This document shows, piece by piece, positions 44,227 to 54,588 of a stretch of DNA of 61,209 nucleotides. The position numbers and the translations under genes are program-made. Numbering within the stretch: position 1 is the first letter of the stretch; each line of letters starts with the position of its first letter. This DNA is from Hyphomicrobiales bacterium (GTDB lineage Bacteria; Pseudomonadota; Alphaproteobacteria; Rhizobiales; Rhizobiaceae): positions 1 to 61,209 of the forward strand of contig UCMW01000023.1 of the NCBI GenBank assembly GCA_900473745.1, read 5' to 3'. The notes beneath the pieces were generated by a model. It was not told the DNA's origin. It was given only the letters and a program-made list of their open reading frames with translations, and ran no database searches.

Positions 44227-45414
44227 TCAGAAAAACGCCTGGATGCCGGTCTGCGCGCGCCCCAGGATCAGCGCATGCACATCATGCGTACCCTCATAGG
44301 TGTTAACCGTCTCCAGGTTCTGCGCATGGCGCATGACATGGTATTCGATCTGGATGCCGTTGCCGCCATGCATGTCGCGAGCCATGCGGGCGATGTCGAG
44401 CGCCTTGCCGCAATTGTTGCGCTTGACGATAGAGATCATCTCCGGCGCGAACTGGTGTTCGTCCATCAGACGACCGACGCGCAGCGAGCCCAGTAGACCG
44501 AGCGCAATTTCCGTCTGCATGTCGGCGAGCTTCTTCTGGAAGAGCTGCGTGCCGGCGAGCGGCTTGCCGAACTGCTTGCGGTCGAGGCCATACTGGCGGG
44601 CACGGTGCCAGCAATCTTCGGCCGCACCAAGAACGCCCCAAGAGATGCCATAGCGAGCGCGGTTAAGGCAGCCGAACGGCCCCTTGAGACCCGACACGTT
44701 GGGCAGAAGCGCATCTTCGCCAACTTCGACGCCATCCATGACGATTTCGCCGGTGACGGAAGCGCGGAGCGAAAGCTTGCCGCCGATCTTCGGCGCGGAA
44801 AGACCCTTCATGCCTTTTTCGAGGATGAAGCCACGGATCTCGCCGCCATGCGCCTCGGACTTCGCCCAGACGACGAAGACATCGGCGATCGGGGAATTGG
44901 AGATCCACATCTTCGCGCCGCGCAGGCGGTAACCGCCCTCGATCTTCTCAGCGCGGGCTTTCATGCCACCCGGATCGGAGCCAGCATCCGGTTCGGTCAA
45001 GCCGAAGCAGCCGATGAGTTCGCCGGAAACGAGGCCCGGCAGATACTTGTCCTTCTGCTCTTCCGAGCCATACGCGTAGATCGGATAGATGACCAGCGAC
45101 GACTGAACGCTCATCATCGAGCGATAGCCCGAGTCGATCCGCTCGATTTCACGTGCGACGAGGCCGTAGGAAACGTAGTTGGCACCGGCCGCACCATACT
45201 TCTCCGGCAGCGTGACGCCGAGAAGCCCGGCCTGCCCCATCAGCCGGAAAAGCTCCGGCTCGACCGTTTCGCCGAGATAAGCGTCGGATACCCGCGGCGC
45301 GAGCTCGGCCTGAGCGAAGGCTGCCGCTGCATCCTGGATCATCCGTTCGTCCTCGTTCAGGACCTCGGATATCAGGAAAGGATCACTCCAGGAAAACGGC
45401 TGCATCTCGCTCAT
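44227..45414 (-). CDS. gcdH: Glutaryl-CoA dehydrogenase
   Basis: A 395-residue flavin-dependent dehydrogenase that converts glutaryl-CoA to crotonyl-CoA in lysine and tryptophan breakdown. The catalytic base is Glu374 (TVNTYEGTHDVHALILGRA); GCFGLTEPDAGSDPGGMKARA and the MWISNSPIADVFVVWAK segments are typical of the GCDH branch. The ATG at 45414 gives the usual length; an ATG three codons upstream is possible. It is divergent from a LysR gene across 97 nt, the standard gcdH/gcdR arrangement. Confidence 0.95.
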   Translation of the reverse strand: MSEMQPFSWSDPFLISEVLNEDERMIQDAAAAFAQAELAPRVSDAYLGETVEPELFRLMGQAGLLGVTLPEKYGAAGANYVSYGLVAREIERIDSGYRSMMSVQSSLVIYPIYAYGSEEQKDKYLPGLVSGELIGCFGLTEPDAGSDPGGMKARAEKIEGGYRLRGAKMWISNSPIADVFVVWAKSEAHGGEIRGFILEKGMKGLSAPKIGGKLSLRASVTGEIVMDGVEVGEDALLPNVSGLKGPFGCLNRARYGISWGVLGAAEDCWHRARQYGLDRKQFGKPLAGTQLFQKKLADMQTEIALGLLGSLRVGRLMDEHQFAPEMISIVKRNNCGKALDIARMARDMHGGNGIQIEYHVMRHAQNLETVNTYEGTHDVHALILGRAQTGIQAFF

Positions 45415-45450
45415 CGGTCTCATCCATTTGTTTCGTTATCCCAGATTGCT

Positions 45451-45487
45451 CATGACTGAGTAGAATTCAAGCCATGTTTACTCATGT
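45451..45487. promoter_or_regulatory. Dyad in the gcdH/LysR promoter region
   Basis: TGAGTA (45457-45462) and TACTCA (45479-45484) are inverted arms 16 nt apart, within flanking CATG repeats, centred between the divergent genes. A LysR recognition site is likely here; exact bases are not established. Confidence 0.4.
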
Positions 45488-45511
45488 TGCTATTAGGTCT
45501 ATTCATATCGC

Positions 45512-46432
45512 ATGCTCACACACCAACGCCGATTCCTGCCATCCACCAGCGCGCTTGCCGCCTTCGATTCCGTCGCCAAGCTCGGCAGCTTTTCGGCCGC
45601 CGCCAACGAACTGGCACTCACGCAGGGGGCCATTAGCCGCCAGATCGGGTTGTTAGAAGACCAGTTGGGCGTCCGGCTCTTCGAGCGCACCAACAGGGGC
45701 GTGGAGCTCACCTCGATCGGCCGCACCTATGCCAAGGGTATCGGCGACGCGCTGGCCACGATCCGCACGCTCTCGCTCGAAGCCATGGCAACCCGTGACG
45801 ACACCCATTTGCGGCTCGCCATCCTACCGACCTTCGGCACCCGCTGGCTGATGCCGCGCATGCCGGATTTCCTGTCGAAGAACCCGGCGATCATCATGGA
45901 CTTCGCCACCCGCATCGGCCAGTTCGATTTCGAGGGGTCGGGTCTAGACGCAGCAATTCATATCGGCGAACCGAACTGGCCCGGTACGGATTGCCAATTC
46001 CTGATGCATGAGATGGTAGCCCCCGTCTGCAGCCCGACATTCCTCGCGGAAAACCCCGTAAAGCGGCCTGAAGACCTGCTGACAAAGCCCCTGTTCGATA
46101 TGGCTTCGCGTCCACGCGCCTGGGAACAGTGGTTCGCGAGCCTCGACATCGGCGAAGGCCGAGGCGGCGGCATGCGCTTCGAGCAATTCTCCAATGTCGT
46201 CCAGGCCTGCCATGCCGGCCTCGGCATCGCGCTTGTCCCGACCTTCCTGATCGAGCCGGAACTGGCGAGCGGACAGCTGGTCCGCGCCTGGGATCACGAG
46301 GTGAAAAGTGCAAGCGCTTATTACCTCGTTCGCCCGCTGTCGAAGATGGCTTATGGGCCGGCCAGCACCTTTGCAGCCTGGATCCTGGAGCAAGCGAGAA
46401 CCTTCAGCGAGCGACGTCCGGCAAGCGGTTGA
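45512..46432 (+). CDS. LysR-family regulator, probable glutaryl-CoA dehydrogenase activator
   Basis: A 306-residue GcvA-type LysR protein with an N-terminal helix-turn-helix (GSFSAAANELALTQGAISRQI, split at about residue 25-45) and an effector-binding domain. It is transcribed divergently from gcdH, so control by glutarate or a related lysine catabolite is likely. It resembles the other LysR protein in the window in length and domain plan, suggesting paralogous regulators of two lysine-pathway segments. Confidence 0.9.
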   Translation: MLTHQRRFLPSTSALAAFDSVAKLGSFSAAANELALTQGAISRQIGLLEDQLGVRLFERTNRGVELTSIGRTYAKGIGDALATIRTLSLEAMATRDDTHLRLAILPTFGTRWLMPRMPDFLSKNPAIIMDFATRIGQFDFEGSGLDAAIHIGEPNWPGTDCQFLMHEMVAPVCSPTFLAENPVKRPEDLLTKPLFDMASRPRAWEQWFASLDIGEGRGGGMRFEQFSNVVQACHAGLGIALVPTFLIEPELASGQLVRAWDHEVKSASAYYLVRPLSKMAYGPASTFAAWILEQARTFSERRPASG

Positions 46433-46538
46433 AGAGCACCCAGAAATGACTCCCGCCCTGTGTCCTGTGCCGATTGACAACCTATCGTCATGAGCAAAGA
46501 CTAACCTTCGGAAGCCATGATCAGGCTCGGAGGGGACC

Positions 46539-49500
46539 ATGTTCACACACCGTTTTTCGCGATTTCTCGCACTCGCGCTGGCTCTTGTCCCGATATCGCT
46601 CCCGGCTTCCGCACAGGATATCCGCACCATAGAGCGCATCGATGACGCCGACTATTTCGGCTTCGACCTGCGAACGGAGAAGAACGTTTCGATCGACGAA
46701 TGCGAGACAAGCTGCATCGGCGACGCGTCCTGCCGGGCTTTCACTTTCAATCCCAAGGTCAACTGGTGCTTTCTCAAGTCCGATTATGACCAGCTGAACA
46801 GTTTTCCAGGCGCGATCGCGGGCCGTATTGTCGTCCAGACCGCCGAGGGAGACATCGGCGCCCCGCCGGCCCTGCCATTTGTTTCGGAATACCTTAAGAC
46901 TGAGGCCCGCAACCAACGCGACAATCTGGCGGTCGCACCGGAACAGCAGGGACTTGGACGCGACGCCCTGATCGAAACCGGTCGCGCAGGCTTCACCGGC
47001 GGCAATATCGACTACGCCATCGCGTCGCTCAAGGGCGCCCTGTCGGTCGATCCCGATGATCCGGCCCTGTGGCTCGAACTGGCCCGCATGGCAAACACCG
47101 TGACCGGCAATTATTCCATGGCCAACGAAGGGGCAATGGCCTCCATCAACGGCTATCTGCTGACCCGTGGCGCAGTGACCCGCGCCGACGCCTTGGCAAC
47201 GCTCGCCAAGTCACTCGAAAACAGCGAGACCTGGCGCCCGGCGCTCAGCGCCTACAAGGCAAGCCTCGAACTCGCGTCGAACGCCGAAGTGCGCGCCGCC
47301 TTCGAAGACCTGCGCTCCCGCCAGGGCTTCCGCGTCGTCAACAACACGGTCGATTCCGACAGCGCCTCACCGCGCGCCTGCGTCGAATTCTCCGAACCGC
47401 TGGTCAAGCGTGGCGTCGACTATTCGCCCTTTGTCACCCTCGACGGCAAGACGCCGAAGGCGCTCGAAGCGAAGAACAACCAGATCTGCGTCGAGGGCCT
47501 GGAGCATGGCGGCCGCTACCGCCTCGCGCTCCGCGCCGGCCTGCCCTCCTCGGTCGACGAAAATCTGGAAGCCCCTGTCGAGCTTGAGCTTTATGTCCGC
47601 GACCGAAGCGCCACCGTGCGCTTCACCGGCGACGCCTTCGTTTTGCCCTCCTCTGCCCGTCAGGGCATTCCGCTGGTCTCCATCAACAGCGAAAGCGCCA
47701 ATCTCGAGCTCTACCGGATCGGCGACCGCAACATCGCTCCGCTTCTGGCATCCTCGCAGTTCCTGACCCAGATGGACGGCTACACCGCCGGGCGCGTCAA
47801 GGACGAGATCGGCGAACTTGTCTGGCAGGGCTCGGTCGAAATCGCCAACGAGCAGAACAAGGAAGTCGTCACCAGCATTCCACTGCAGGACGCGCTGCCC
47901 ACCCGCAAGCCCGGCATCTATGTGATGACTGCGGTCTCTCCGACCGGTGTCACCGAGAACTGGGACAGCCGCGCGACGCAATGGTTTGTGGTGTCCGACA
48001 TCGGCCTTTCGACCTTTGCCGGCACCGACGGCCTGCACGTCTTCGCCCGCTCGCTCGCATCGGCAAGTCCGCTTGCCAATATCGAGCTGCAGCTGATCGC
48101 CAAGAACAACGAGATCCTGGCGACCGCCACGACCGATTCCGAGGGTCGTGCACGCTTCGACGCCGGTCTCGTGCGCGGCGGCGCGGCACTGGCGCCAGCC
48201 GTCATCGCGGCCCGCAGCGGTGCCGACGATAACGTCTTCCTCGACATGACCCGCGCCGGCTTCGACCTCTCCGACCGAGGTGTCACCGGTCGCCCGGCAC
48301 CGGGGCCGGTCGACATCCTCGCCTGGACCGAGCGTGGTATCTACCGCCCCGGCGAAACCGTGCATGCGGCAGCGCTGGCCCGCGACACCAATGCTGATGC
48401 CATTTCCGGCCTGCCGCTGACCTTCCTGTTTTCGCGACCGGATGGTGTTGAATTCCGCCGCATGGCCGTGACGAGCGAGACACTCGGTGGCTATGCCGTT
48501 GACCTCCCGATCCTGGCCAATGCCATGCGTGGCACCTGGACTGTCGCAATCCACACGGATCCCAAGAAGCCGGCCATCGCTCAGTCGACCTTCCTCGTCG
48601 ACGACTTCGTGCCGGATCGGCTCGATCTCAAACTGTCCAGCGAAGCCACGGCGATCTCCCCTGATGAGCCAGTAACAGTCTCCGCCGATGGCCGCTACCT
48701 CTATGGCGCGCCGGCAGCCGGCCTGACGCTCGAAGGCGAGGTGGTCATCCGCCCGACGACGAGCCATCCGGACTTTGATCGCTACAGCTTCGGCCTGGCA
48801 GACGAAGAAGGCATCGAGGACATGCGTGTGCCGCTCGAAGGACTTGACGCGCTGGATGACGAGGGTCTCGCCAACATCGACGTGTCCCTCTCCGATCTGC
48901 CTTCCACGACGCGGCTCCTGAATGCCGACGTGGTCCTGCGCCTGCGCGAAGGCGGCGGTCGCGCCGTCGAACGCAAGCTCAGCCTGCCGGTCACGCCGGA
49001 AGGTTCAATGATCGGCATCAAGCCGGAATTCGAGGGCGACCTCGCCGAAAACACCAATGCCGCCTTCAACCTGATCGCCCTTGGCCCCGATGGTCAACGC
49101 CAAGCGTTGCCGGGCGCCCGCTGGAAGCTGATAAAGCTGGAGCGGAACTACCAGTGGTACCGCGATGGTTCGTCTTGGCGCTACGAGCCTATCACCACGA
49201 CCAAGCTCGTGGCCGACGGCACGATCGACATCGCACCCGATGGCACAGCGCTTTCGGTACCTGTCACCTGGGGCAGCCATCGCCTTGAAGTCGAACAGGG
49301 CGGCGCGGTCACCAGCGTCGATTTCGATGCCGGCTGGTTCGTCACCGCAAGCTCCACCGAAACGCCGGACGCCCTCGAAATCGGCCTCGACAAGCCTTCC
49401 TACCAGGTGGGCGACACAGCAAAGCTCAAGATCTCGCCGCGCTTCGCCGGTCAGGTCATCGTCACCTCCGGCACGGATGCTCTGATTTCCACCCAGATTG

Positions 49501-51983
49501 CCGAAGTCCCGGCCACCGGCACAGAAATCGAGATCCCTGTGACATCAGATTTCGGCGCCGGGGCCTATGTGACGGCAACGCTCTTCCGCCCGGGCGACGC
49601 CGAGGAAAGCCGCATGCCGGCGCGTGCGATCGGCATCGCCTGGCTCGCCGTCGATCCGGGTGCCGACAAACTCGCGATCAAGCTTTCGCCGCCGGAAAAG
49701 ACCATGCCCCGCCAGCCACTGGAAATCCCCGTGGAAGTCACCGGCGCAGGCATTGGCGAGGAAGCCTATGTGATGGTCGCCGCCGTTGACGTCGGCATCC
49801 TCAATCTCACCCGCTACGAGACACCCGATCCGGAAGCCTATTACTTCGGCCAGCGCCGCCTCGGCCTTGAACTGCGCGATCTCTACGGCCGCCTGATCGA
49901 TGGCTCGCTGGGCGCAACCGGACGTCTGCGCACCGGTGGTGACGGTGGTCAGGTCGCGCTTCAAGGCAACCCTCCGCGCGAAAAGCTCTTGGCCTTCTTC
50001 TCAGGGCCCGTGAAGCTCGATGCAGACGGGAAGGCAACCGTTTCCTTCGACATTCCGCAGTTCAATGGCACCGCGCGTGTCATGGCCTGGGCCTGGTCGA
50101 AGACCGGCGTCGGCCATAGCGAGACAGACGTGATCATCCGCGATCCGGTCGTCGTCACGGCCAGCCTGCCGAAATTCTTGGCGCCCGACGACGAAAGCAG
50201 TCTGCGCCTCGATATCGCGGCGACGGATGCACCGTCCGGCACCTACACGCTCGCCGTCACCGGCAACGATCCGGTCAGCGTCGGCGGCGCAGAAAGCCAG
50301 GAAGTTGCGCTGATCGCAGGTGAAACCACCACCGTTACCCTGCCGCTGACCGCCAATGCACCCGGCGACGGCGTCATCGACATCGCTCTCTCCGGCGCCG
50401 ACGGCATCGCCGTCAGCCAGTCCCTCGACCTCCCGGTCCGTCCGGCAACCTTGCCGATTACCGAGCGGCAGGTCATTGCGCTGGCACCGGGCAAGAGCCT
50501 GACCGTCGATGGCGACCTGTTCGCCGACAGTCTGCTGCAGGGCGCCTCGGTTAGCCTCAACGTCGCCCGCGCCGACGGCCTCGATATTCCAGGGCTGCTC
50601 ATGGCGCTCGACCGCTATCCCTACGGCTGCGCCGAACAGACCACGAGCCGCGCGCTGCCGCTTCTCTACTTCGATGAACTGGCCAAGCTCTCCGGCCTGC
50701 CGGAGGACGAGGCGATCAACAAGCGCGTTCAGGACGGCATCCTCCGCGTGCTCGCCTATCAGTCGTCGAGCGGTTCCTTCGGCCTCTGGGCACCCGGTTC
50801 CGAAAGCCTCTGGCTCGACGCCTATGTCACCGACTTCCTGACCCGCGCTCGCGAGCAGAAGTTCGACGTGCCGGAAGAAGCCCTGGTCCAGGCGCTGCAG
50901 AACCTGCAGAACCGCATCGCCTATGACAACGACATCCGCACGCGCGGCAACGAGATCGCCTATGCGCTCTACGTACTTGCCCGCAGCCGCAAGGCCTCAC
51001 TCAGCGATCTGCGCTACTACGCCGATACCATGCTGGGTGACTTCCCGACGCCGCTCTCGAAAGCGCATCTGGCAGCGGCCTTGTCTCTCTATGGCGACAG
51101 CGAGCGGGCCAACGGCGTCTTCCTCGATGCAGCCGGAATGAGTGAGCAGGCCCGCCTGACGCCGGTCAGCTTTTCCCGCTCCGACTATGGCTCGGCGCTT
51201 CGCGATGCTGCTGGCGTTCTGGCGCTTGCCGCCGAAAGCCGACCGGTTCCGCCCGTTGTCCCGATCCTGGCTAAGGTCGTGGCCGACGAATGGAAGGCCA
51301 AGCAAACCCTCAGCACCCAGGAACAGACCTGGATGCTGCTTGCCGCCCGCGCGGTGCAGCAGGACGACATGGGGCTAAAGCTGGATGTCAACGGCGCGGA
51401 AAAGACCGGTGCCTATGCCGCGACCATCCCGGGCGACGCCCTGCTCCAGGCCCCGATGACGCTGACCAATACCGGGCTTGATCCGGTCAGTGCAGCGATC
51501 ACGACGGTCGCAGCCCCGGTCGAACCGCCGGCAGCGGGTGGCGAGGGCTTCGAGATCACCAAGACCTATTACGGTCTCGACGGCGAGGAAGCCAACGTCA
51601 CCGAAGCTATCCAGAACGAGCGTTATGTTGTGGTGCTGGAAGTGACCGAGGAAGACGAGTGGCCGGCGCAGCTGCTGGTCACCGATCTGCTTCCGGCGGG
51701 CTTCGAGATCGACAATCCGAGCCTGGTCGACAGTGCAGCCTTGGCGAACTTCGAATGGATCGGTCAGACTGAAACCGCGCATCTCGAATTCCGCAGCGAC
51801 CGCTTCGTCGCCGCCGTCAATCGCGGCGAAGGCGAAAACGGCACGATCACGCTGGCCTATGTCGTCCGCGCCGTCACGCCCGGCACCTTTGACCTGCCCG
51901 CAGCAAGCGTCGAAGACATGTATCGTCCGCAGCTGTCGGCGCGCACGGCAGCCGGTGCGATGACGGTCTCGACCGCACCCTGA
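46539..51983 (+). CDS. Bacterial alpha-2-macroglobulin with N-terminal PAN domain
   Basis: An 1814-residue secreted protease trap. A Sec signal peptide (core LALALALVPISLPASA) is followed by a PAN/apple-type domain with paired cysteines (about residues 25-100), a short helical repeat-like segment (about 130-260), and multiple macroglobulin domains. The thioester motif is intact: Cys1364 and Gln1367 in YGCAEQTTSRA, in the alpha-helical thioester domain. The first residue after the signal is not a lipobox Cys, unlike E. coli YfhM, so it is probably periplasmic and soluble. Its stop overlaps the pbpC start by one base. Confidence 0.93.
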   Translation: MFTHRFSRFLALALALVPISLPASAQDIRTIERIDDADYFGFDLRTEKNVSIDECETSCIGDASCRAFTFNPKVNWCFLKSDYDQLNSFPGAIAGRIVVQTAEGDIGAPPALPFVSEYLKTEARNQRDNLAVAPEQQGLGRDALIETGRAGFTGGNIDYAIASLKGALSVDPDDPALWLELARMANTVTGNYSMANEGAMASINGYLLTRGAVTRADALATLAKSLENSETWRPALSAYKASLELASNAEVRAAFEDLRSRQGFRVVNNTVDSDSASPRACVEFSEPLVKRGVDYSPFVTLDGKTPKALEAKNNQICVEGLEHGGRYRLALRAGLPSSVDENLEAPVELELYVRDRSATVRFTGDAFVLPSSARQGIPLVSINSESANLELYRIGDRNIAPLLASSQFLTQMDGYTAGRVKDEIGELVWQGSVEIANEQNKEVVTSIPLQDALPTRKPGIYVMTAVSPTGVTENWDSRATQWFVVSDIGLSTFAGTDGLHVFARSLASASPLANIELQLIAKNNEILATATTDSEGRARFDAGLVRGGAALAPAVIAARSGADDNVFLDMTRAGFDLSDRGVTGRPAPGPVDILAWTERGIYRPGETVHAAALARDTNADAISGLPLTFLFSRPDGVEFRRMAVTSETLGGYAVDLPILANAMRGTWTVAIHTDPKKPAIAQSTFLVDDFVPDRLDLKLSSEATAISPDEPVTVSADGRYLYGAPAAGLTLEGEVVIRPTTSHPDFDRYSFGLADEEGIEDMRVPLEGLDALDDEGLANIDVSLSDLPSTTRLLNADVVLRLREGGGRAVERKLSLPVTPEGSMIGIKPEFEGDLAENTNAAFNLIALGPDGQRQALPGARWKLIKLERNYQWYRDGSSWRYEPITTTKLVADGTIDIAPDGTALSVPVTWGSHRLEVEQGGAVTSVDFDAGWFVTASSTETPDALEIGLDKPSYQVGDTAKLKISPRFAGQVIVTSGTDALISTQIAEVPATGTEIEIPVTSDFGAGAYVTATLFRPGDAEESRMPARAIGIAWLAVDPGADKLAIKLSPPEKTMPRQPLEIPVEVTGAGIGEEAYVMVAAVDVGILNLTRYETPDPEAYYFGQRRLGLELRDLYGRLIDGSLGATGRLRTGGDGGQVALQGNPPREKLLAFFSGPVKLDADGKATVSFDIPQFNGTARVMAWAWSKTGVGHSETDVIIRDPVVVTASLPKFLAPDDESSLRLDIAATDAPSGTYTLAVTGNDPVSVGGAESQEVALIAGETTTVTLPLTANAPGDGVIDIALSGADGIAVSQSLDLPVRPATLPITERQVIALAPGKSLTVDGDLFADSLLQGASVSLNVARADGLDIPGLLMALDRYPYGCAEQTTSRALPLLYFDELAKLSGLPEDEAINKRVQDGILRVLAYQSSSGSFGLWAPGSESLWLDAYVTDFLTRAREQKFDVPEEALVQALQNLQNRIAYDNDIRTRGNEIAYALYVLARSRKASLSDLRYYADTMLGDFPTPLSKAHLAAALSLYGDSERANGVFLDAAGMSEQARLTPVSFSRSDYGSALRDAAGVLALAAESRPVPPVVPILAKVVADEWKAKQTLSTQEQTWMLLAARAVQQDDMGLKLDVNGAEKTGAYAATIPGDALLQAPMTLTNTGLDPVSAAITTVAAPVEPPAAGGEGFEITKTYYGLDGEEANVTEAIQNERYVVVLEVTEEDEWPAQLLVTDLLPAGFEIDNPSLVDSAALANFEWIGQTETAHLEFRSDRFVAAVNRGEGENGTITLAYVVRAVTPGTFDLPAASVEDMYRPQLSARTAAGAMTVSTAP

Positions 51984-54070
51984 TGGGTCGGGCGAGGCGC
52001 ATCGGGATCAGCATCGGGGCGGTCGCCATCGCGGCCACCGCCTCGCTCGCCGGACTCGATTGGGCAGACGGAAACTATCCTCCCCCGCTGGACGCGGCGC
52101 GGGAGGTCTCGACCGAAATCCTCGATCGCGACGGCCAGCTCTTGCGCGCCTTCGCAACCCGCGGAGGTCTCTGGCGGCTTGAGACAACGATCGATGACGT
52201 CGATCCGGCCTTGCTGAAAATGCTCGTCGCCTATGAGGACCGCCGCTATGAGAGCCATTCCGGCGTCGATCTCCTGGCGCTGGGTCGAGCCGCCTGGCAG
52301 CTCGCCGCCAATGGCCGCATCGTCTCAGGCGCCTCGACGCTCTCGATGCAGGTGGCCCGCCTGATCGAGCCCCGTCGGGAACGTTCGATCAGCGCCAAGC
52401 TCATCCAGATCGCCCGCGCGATCCAGATAGAGCGGCGCCTGTCGAAGACGGAAATCCTAAACCTCTATCTCACCCACGCCCCCTATGGCGGCAATCTCGA
52501 AGGCGTGCGTGCGGCAAGCCTCGCCTGGTTCGGCAAGGAACCCAAACGCCTGTCGACAGCGGAGGCAGCTCTCCTCGTAGCGCTGCCCCAGCTGCCGGAA
52601 AAGCGCCGCCCGGACCGTTACCGCGACAATGCGCTCGAAGCCCGCAAACGGGTTCTGGAACGGGCGCGAGAGGCCGAAGTCGTTGATGAGACGGAGGTCG
52701 AGCTGGCGCTAAATGCTTCACTGCCTAAAATACGCCGTCAGTTGCCGGCCCTTGCGCCACATCTGGCAGAAGCCGCCCGACGCAAGGCGCCCGACGTCAA
52801 GCTCCACCAGACCACCATTCTACGTCCGGTTCAGGAGATCCTCGAAAAGGTAGCGCGCGAAGCCGGCCGCAAGCTTGATCCCAAGGTCTCGCTCGCTTTG
52901 TTGATGGCCGATGCGACCACCGGCGAGATCGTCGCCGAAGTCGGTGCTGCTGACTATTTCGATTCATCCCGCTCCGGCTGGATCGACATGACGCGGGCAG
53001 AACGTTCGCCCGGCTCGGCGCTGAAACCCTTCATCTACGGGCTTGCCTTCGAGCAGGGTCTGGTCGCCCAGGAGACCATCGTCGAGGATCGCCCGGCCGA
53101 CTTCTTCGGCTACCGCCCGAAGAACTTCGACATGCAGTACCAGGGCGATGTCAGCATCCGCCAGGCGCTGCAGCTGTCGCTGAACGTGCCCGCCGTGCGC
53201 CTTCTCGACGCCGTCGGCCCCTCCCGCCTGATGGTGCGCCTGCGCCGCGCCGGTGTGACGCTGAAGCTCCCGCCGAACGAGGCTCCAGGCCTCGCGATTG
53301 CACTCGGCGGTGCCGGCATCACGCTGAAGGATCTTGTTCAACTCTATGCAGGGCTCGCCAACCGCGAACAGCCGGTCCGGCTCGGCGATGGCATCCGCGA
53401 CAAGGCCGAACTGATCGACGAACAGCCCATCTTCGAACCCTCAGCCGCCTGGACGGTGGCCGACGTGCTCGGCGACGTCCTGCCACCGACGGGAAGCCCG
53501 CCCGCAGGCATCGCCTACAAGACCGGCACGAGCTACGGCTATCGTGACGCCTGGTCGGTCGGCTATGACGGCCGTTATGTGCTCGGCGTGTGGATCGGCC
53601 GGCCGGACAATGCCGCCGTCCCCGGCATCTCCGGTTATCAGACCGCAGCCCCGATCCTCTTCGAGGCCTTCGCCAAATCCGGCCTCGCCGGAACGGCTCT
53701 GCCCCGAGCGCCCACCGGCGCCAACCGCATCGCCGCCTCCGAGCTGCCGCAGTCCCTGCGCCGCTTCTCCGTCGATCCAAACGGCCTCATCTCCGTCTCG
53801 GCTCGCGAGCGGCCGCCACAGATCGTCTATCCGCTGGAAGGCTCCGTGCTCGAACTCGGCACGAGCCCGGATGGAGAGCCCCTGCCTGTCGTCATGAAGA
53901 TGCAGGCCGGCCGCGCTCCGTTCCGCTGGCTGGTCGACGGCAAGCCGATGAGCGACAGCACCCGGAGACGAACCGGCGAATGGCGTCCACAAGGCTCCGG
54001 GCAATCGACGCTCACTGTCATAGATGCCGAAGGGCGGGCTGCATCCGTTAACGTCTTTATCCGTGATTGA
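51983..54070 (+). CDS. pbpC: Penicillin-binding protein 1C
   Basis: A 695-residue bifunctional peptidoglycan synthase. An N-terminal membrane anchor precedes the GT51 transglycosylase domain with Glu85 (YEDRRYESHSGVD) and GASTLSMQVARL. The transpeptidase domain has SxxK at Ser345-Lys348 (SPGSALKPF), and the C-terminal PBP1C domain starts around PQIVYPLEGSVLEL. The ATGA-type overlap with the macroglobulin gene is the conserved yfhM-pbpC pairing, thought to protect and repair the wall when the outer membrane is breached. Confidence 0.95.
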   Translation: MGRARRIGISIGAVAIAATASLAGLDWADGNYPPPLDAAREVSTEILDRDGQLLRAFATRGGLWRLETTIDDVDPALLKMLVAYEDRRYESHSGVDLLALGRAAWQLAANGRIVSGASTLSMQVARLIEPRRERSISAKLIQIARAIQIERRLSKTEILNLYLTHAPYGGNLEGVRAASLAWFGKEPKRLSTAEAALLVALPQLPEKRRPDRYRDNALEARKRVLERAREAEVVDETEVELALNASLPKIRRQLPALAPHLAEAARRKAPDVKLHQTTILRPVQEILEKVAREAGRKLDPKVSLALLMADATTGEIVAEVGAADYFDSSRSGWIDMTRAERSPGSALKPFIYGLAFEQGLVAQETIVEDRPADFFGYRPKNFDMQYQGDVSIRQALQLSLNVPAVRLLDAVGPSRLMVRLRRAGVTLKLPPNEAPGLAIALGGAGITLKDLVQLYAGLANREQPVRLGDGIRDKAELIDEQPIFEPSAAWTVADVLGDVLPPTGSPPAGIAYKTGTSYGYRDAWSVGYDGRYVLGVWIGRPDNAAVPGISGYQTAAPILFEAFAKSGLAGTALPRAPTGANRIAASELPQSLRRFSVDPNGLISVSARERPPQIVYPLEGSVLELGTSPDGEPLPVVMKMQAGRAPFRWLVDGKPMSDSTRRRTGEWRPQGSGQSTLTVIDAEGRAASVNVFIRD

Positions 54071-54156
54071 CGCCAGATAGGCGCCATGGCGTGATCCGAT
54101 CGCGCTTAGGCACCGTAGAATTTCCCGTTAACTCTGTCGAACGGGAGACCTTCGTT

Positions 54157-54558
54157 ATGACCAGCAGCTTGCGCGCCGGAATGATCACGCTCCTGACTTT
54201 CGCCTTCGCCACGACGGGTGCGATGGCAAATGAGCGCTTCACGGCAAACGACATCAACAAGGAAATCATCGGCAAGCGGATTTACCTTGCAGCGCCGCTT
54301 GGCGGCGAATTCCCCCTAAACTATCGCAGCAACGGCCAAGTGGATGGCACTGGCGAGGCACTAGGCCTTGGCCGTTTCGCCAAGCCGAATGACAAGGGCC
54401 GCTGGTGGATCAAAGGCGACCGACTTTGCCAGCAGTTCACCAGCTGGTACAAGGGCGCACCCATGTGCTTCGAGCTGATCCGCACCGGTGACAAAAGCCT
54501 CAAATGGATCCGTGACAACGGCCAGACCGGTACGGCCCGCATCGGCAGCAGCATCTGA
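54157..54558 (+). CDS. Small secreted protein of unknown function
   Basis: A 133-residue protein with a Sec signal peptide (core MITLLTFAFATTGAMA) and a mature domain containing two cysteines (DRLCQQFTSW, PMCFEL) that could form a disulphide. The GRWWIKGDRLCQQF segment resembles small DUF995-type periplasmic proteins of rhizobia, but I am not sure of the family. GGGAG lies 9 nt before the ATG at 54157. It may be a stand-alone gene downstream of pbpC. Confidence 0.65.
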   Translation: MTSSLRAGMITLLTFAFATTGAMANERFTANDINKEIIGKRIYLAAPLGGEFPLNYRSNGQVDGTGEALGLGRFAKPNDKGRWWIKGDRLCQQFTSWYKGAPMCFELIRTGDKSLKWIRDNGQTGTARIGSSI

Positions 54559-54588
54559 AGCCTGAAGCCGCTTGCCGCCCGATCTCTC

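Noticed and set aside
47367..48767. Antisense frame of 466 codons inside the macroglobulin gene
   Set aside because: The sense frame is an intact family member with thioester; the antisense frame has no ribosome site or homology.
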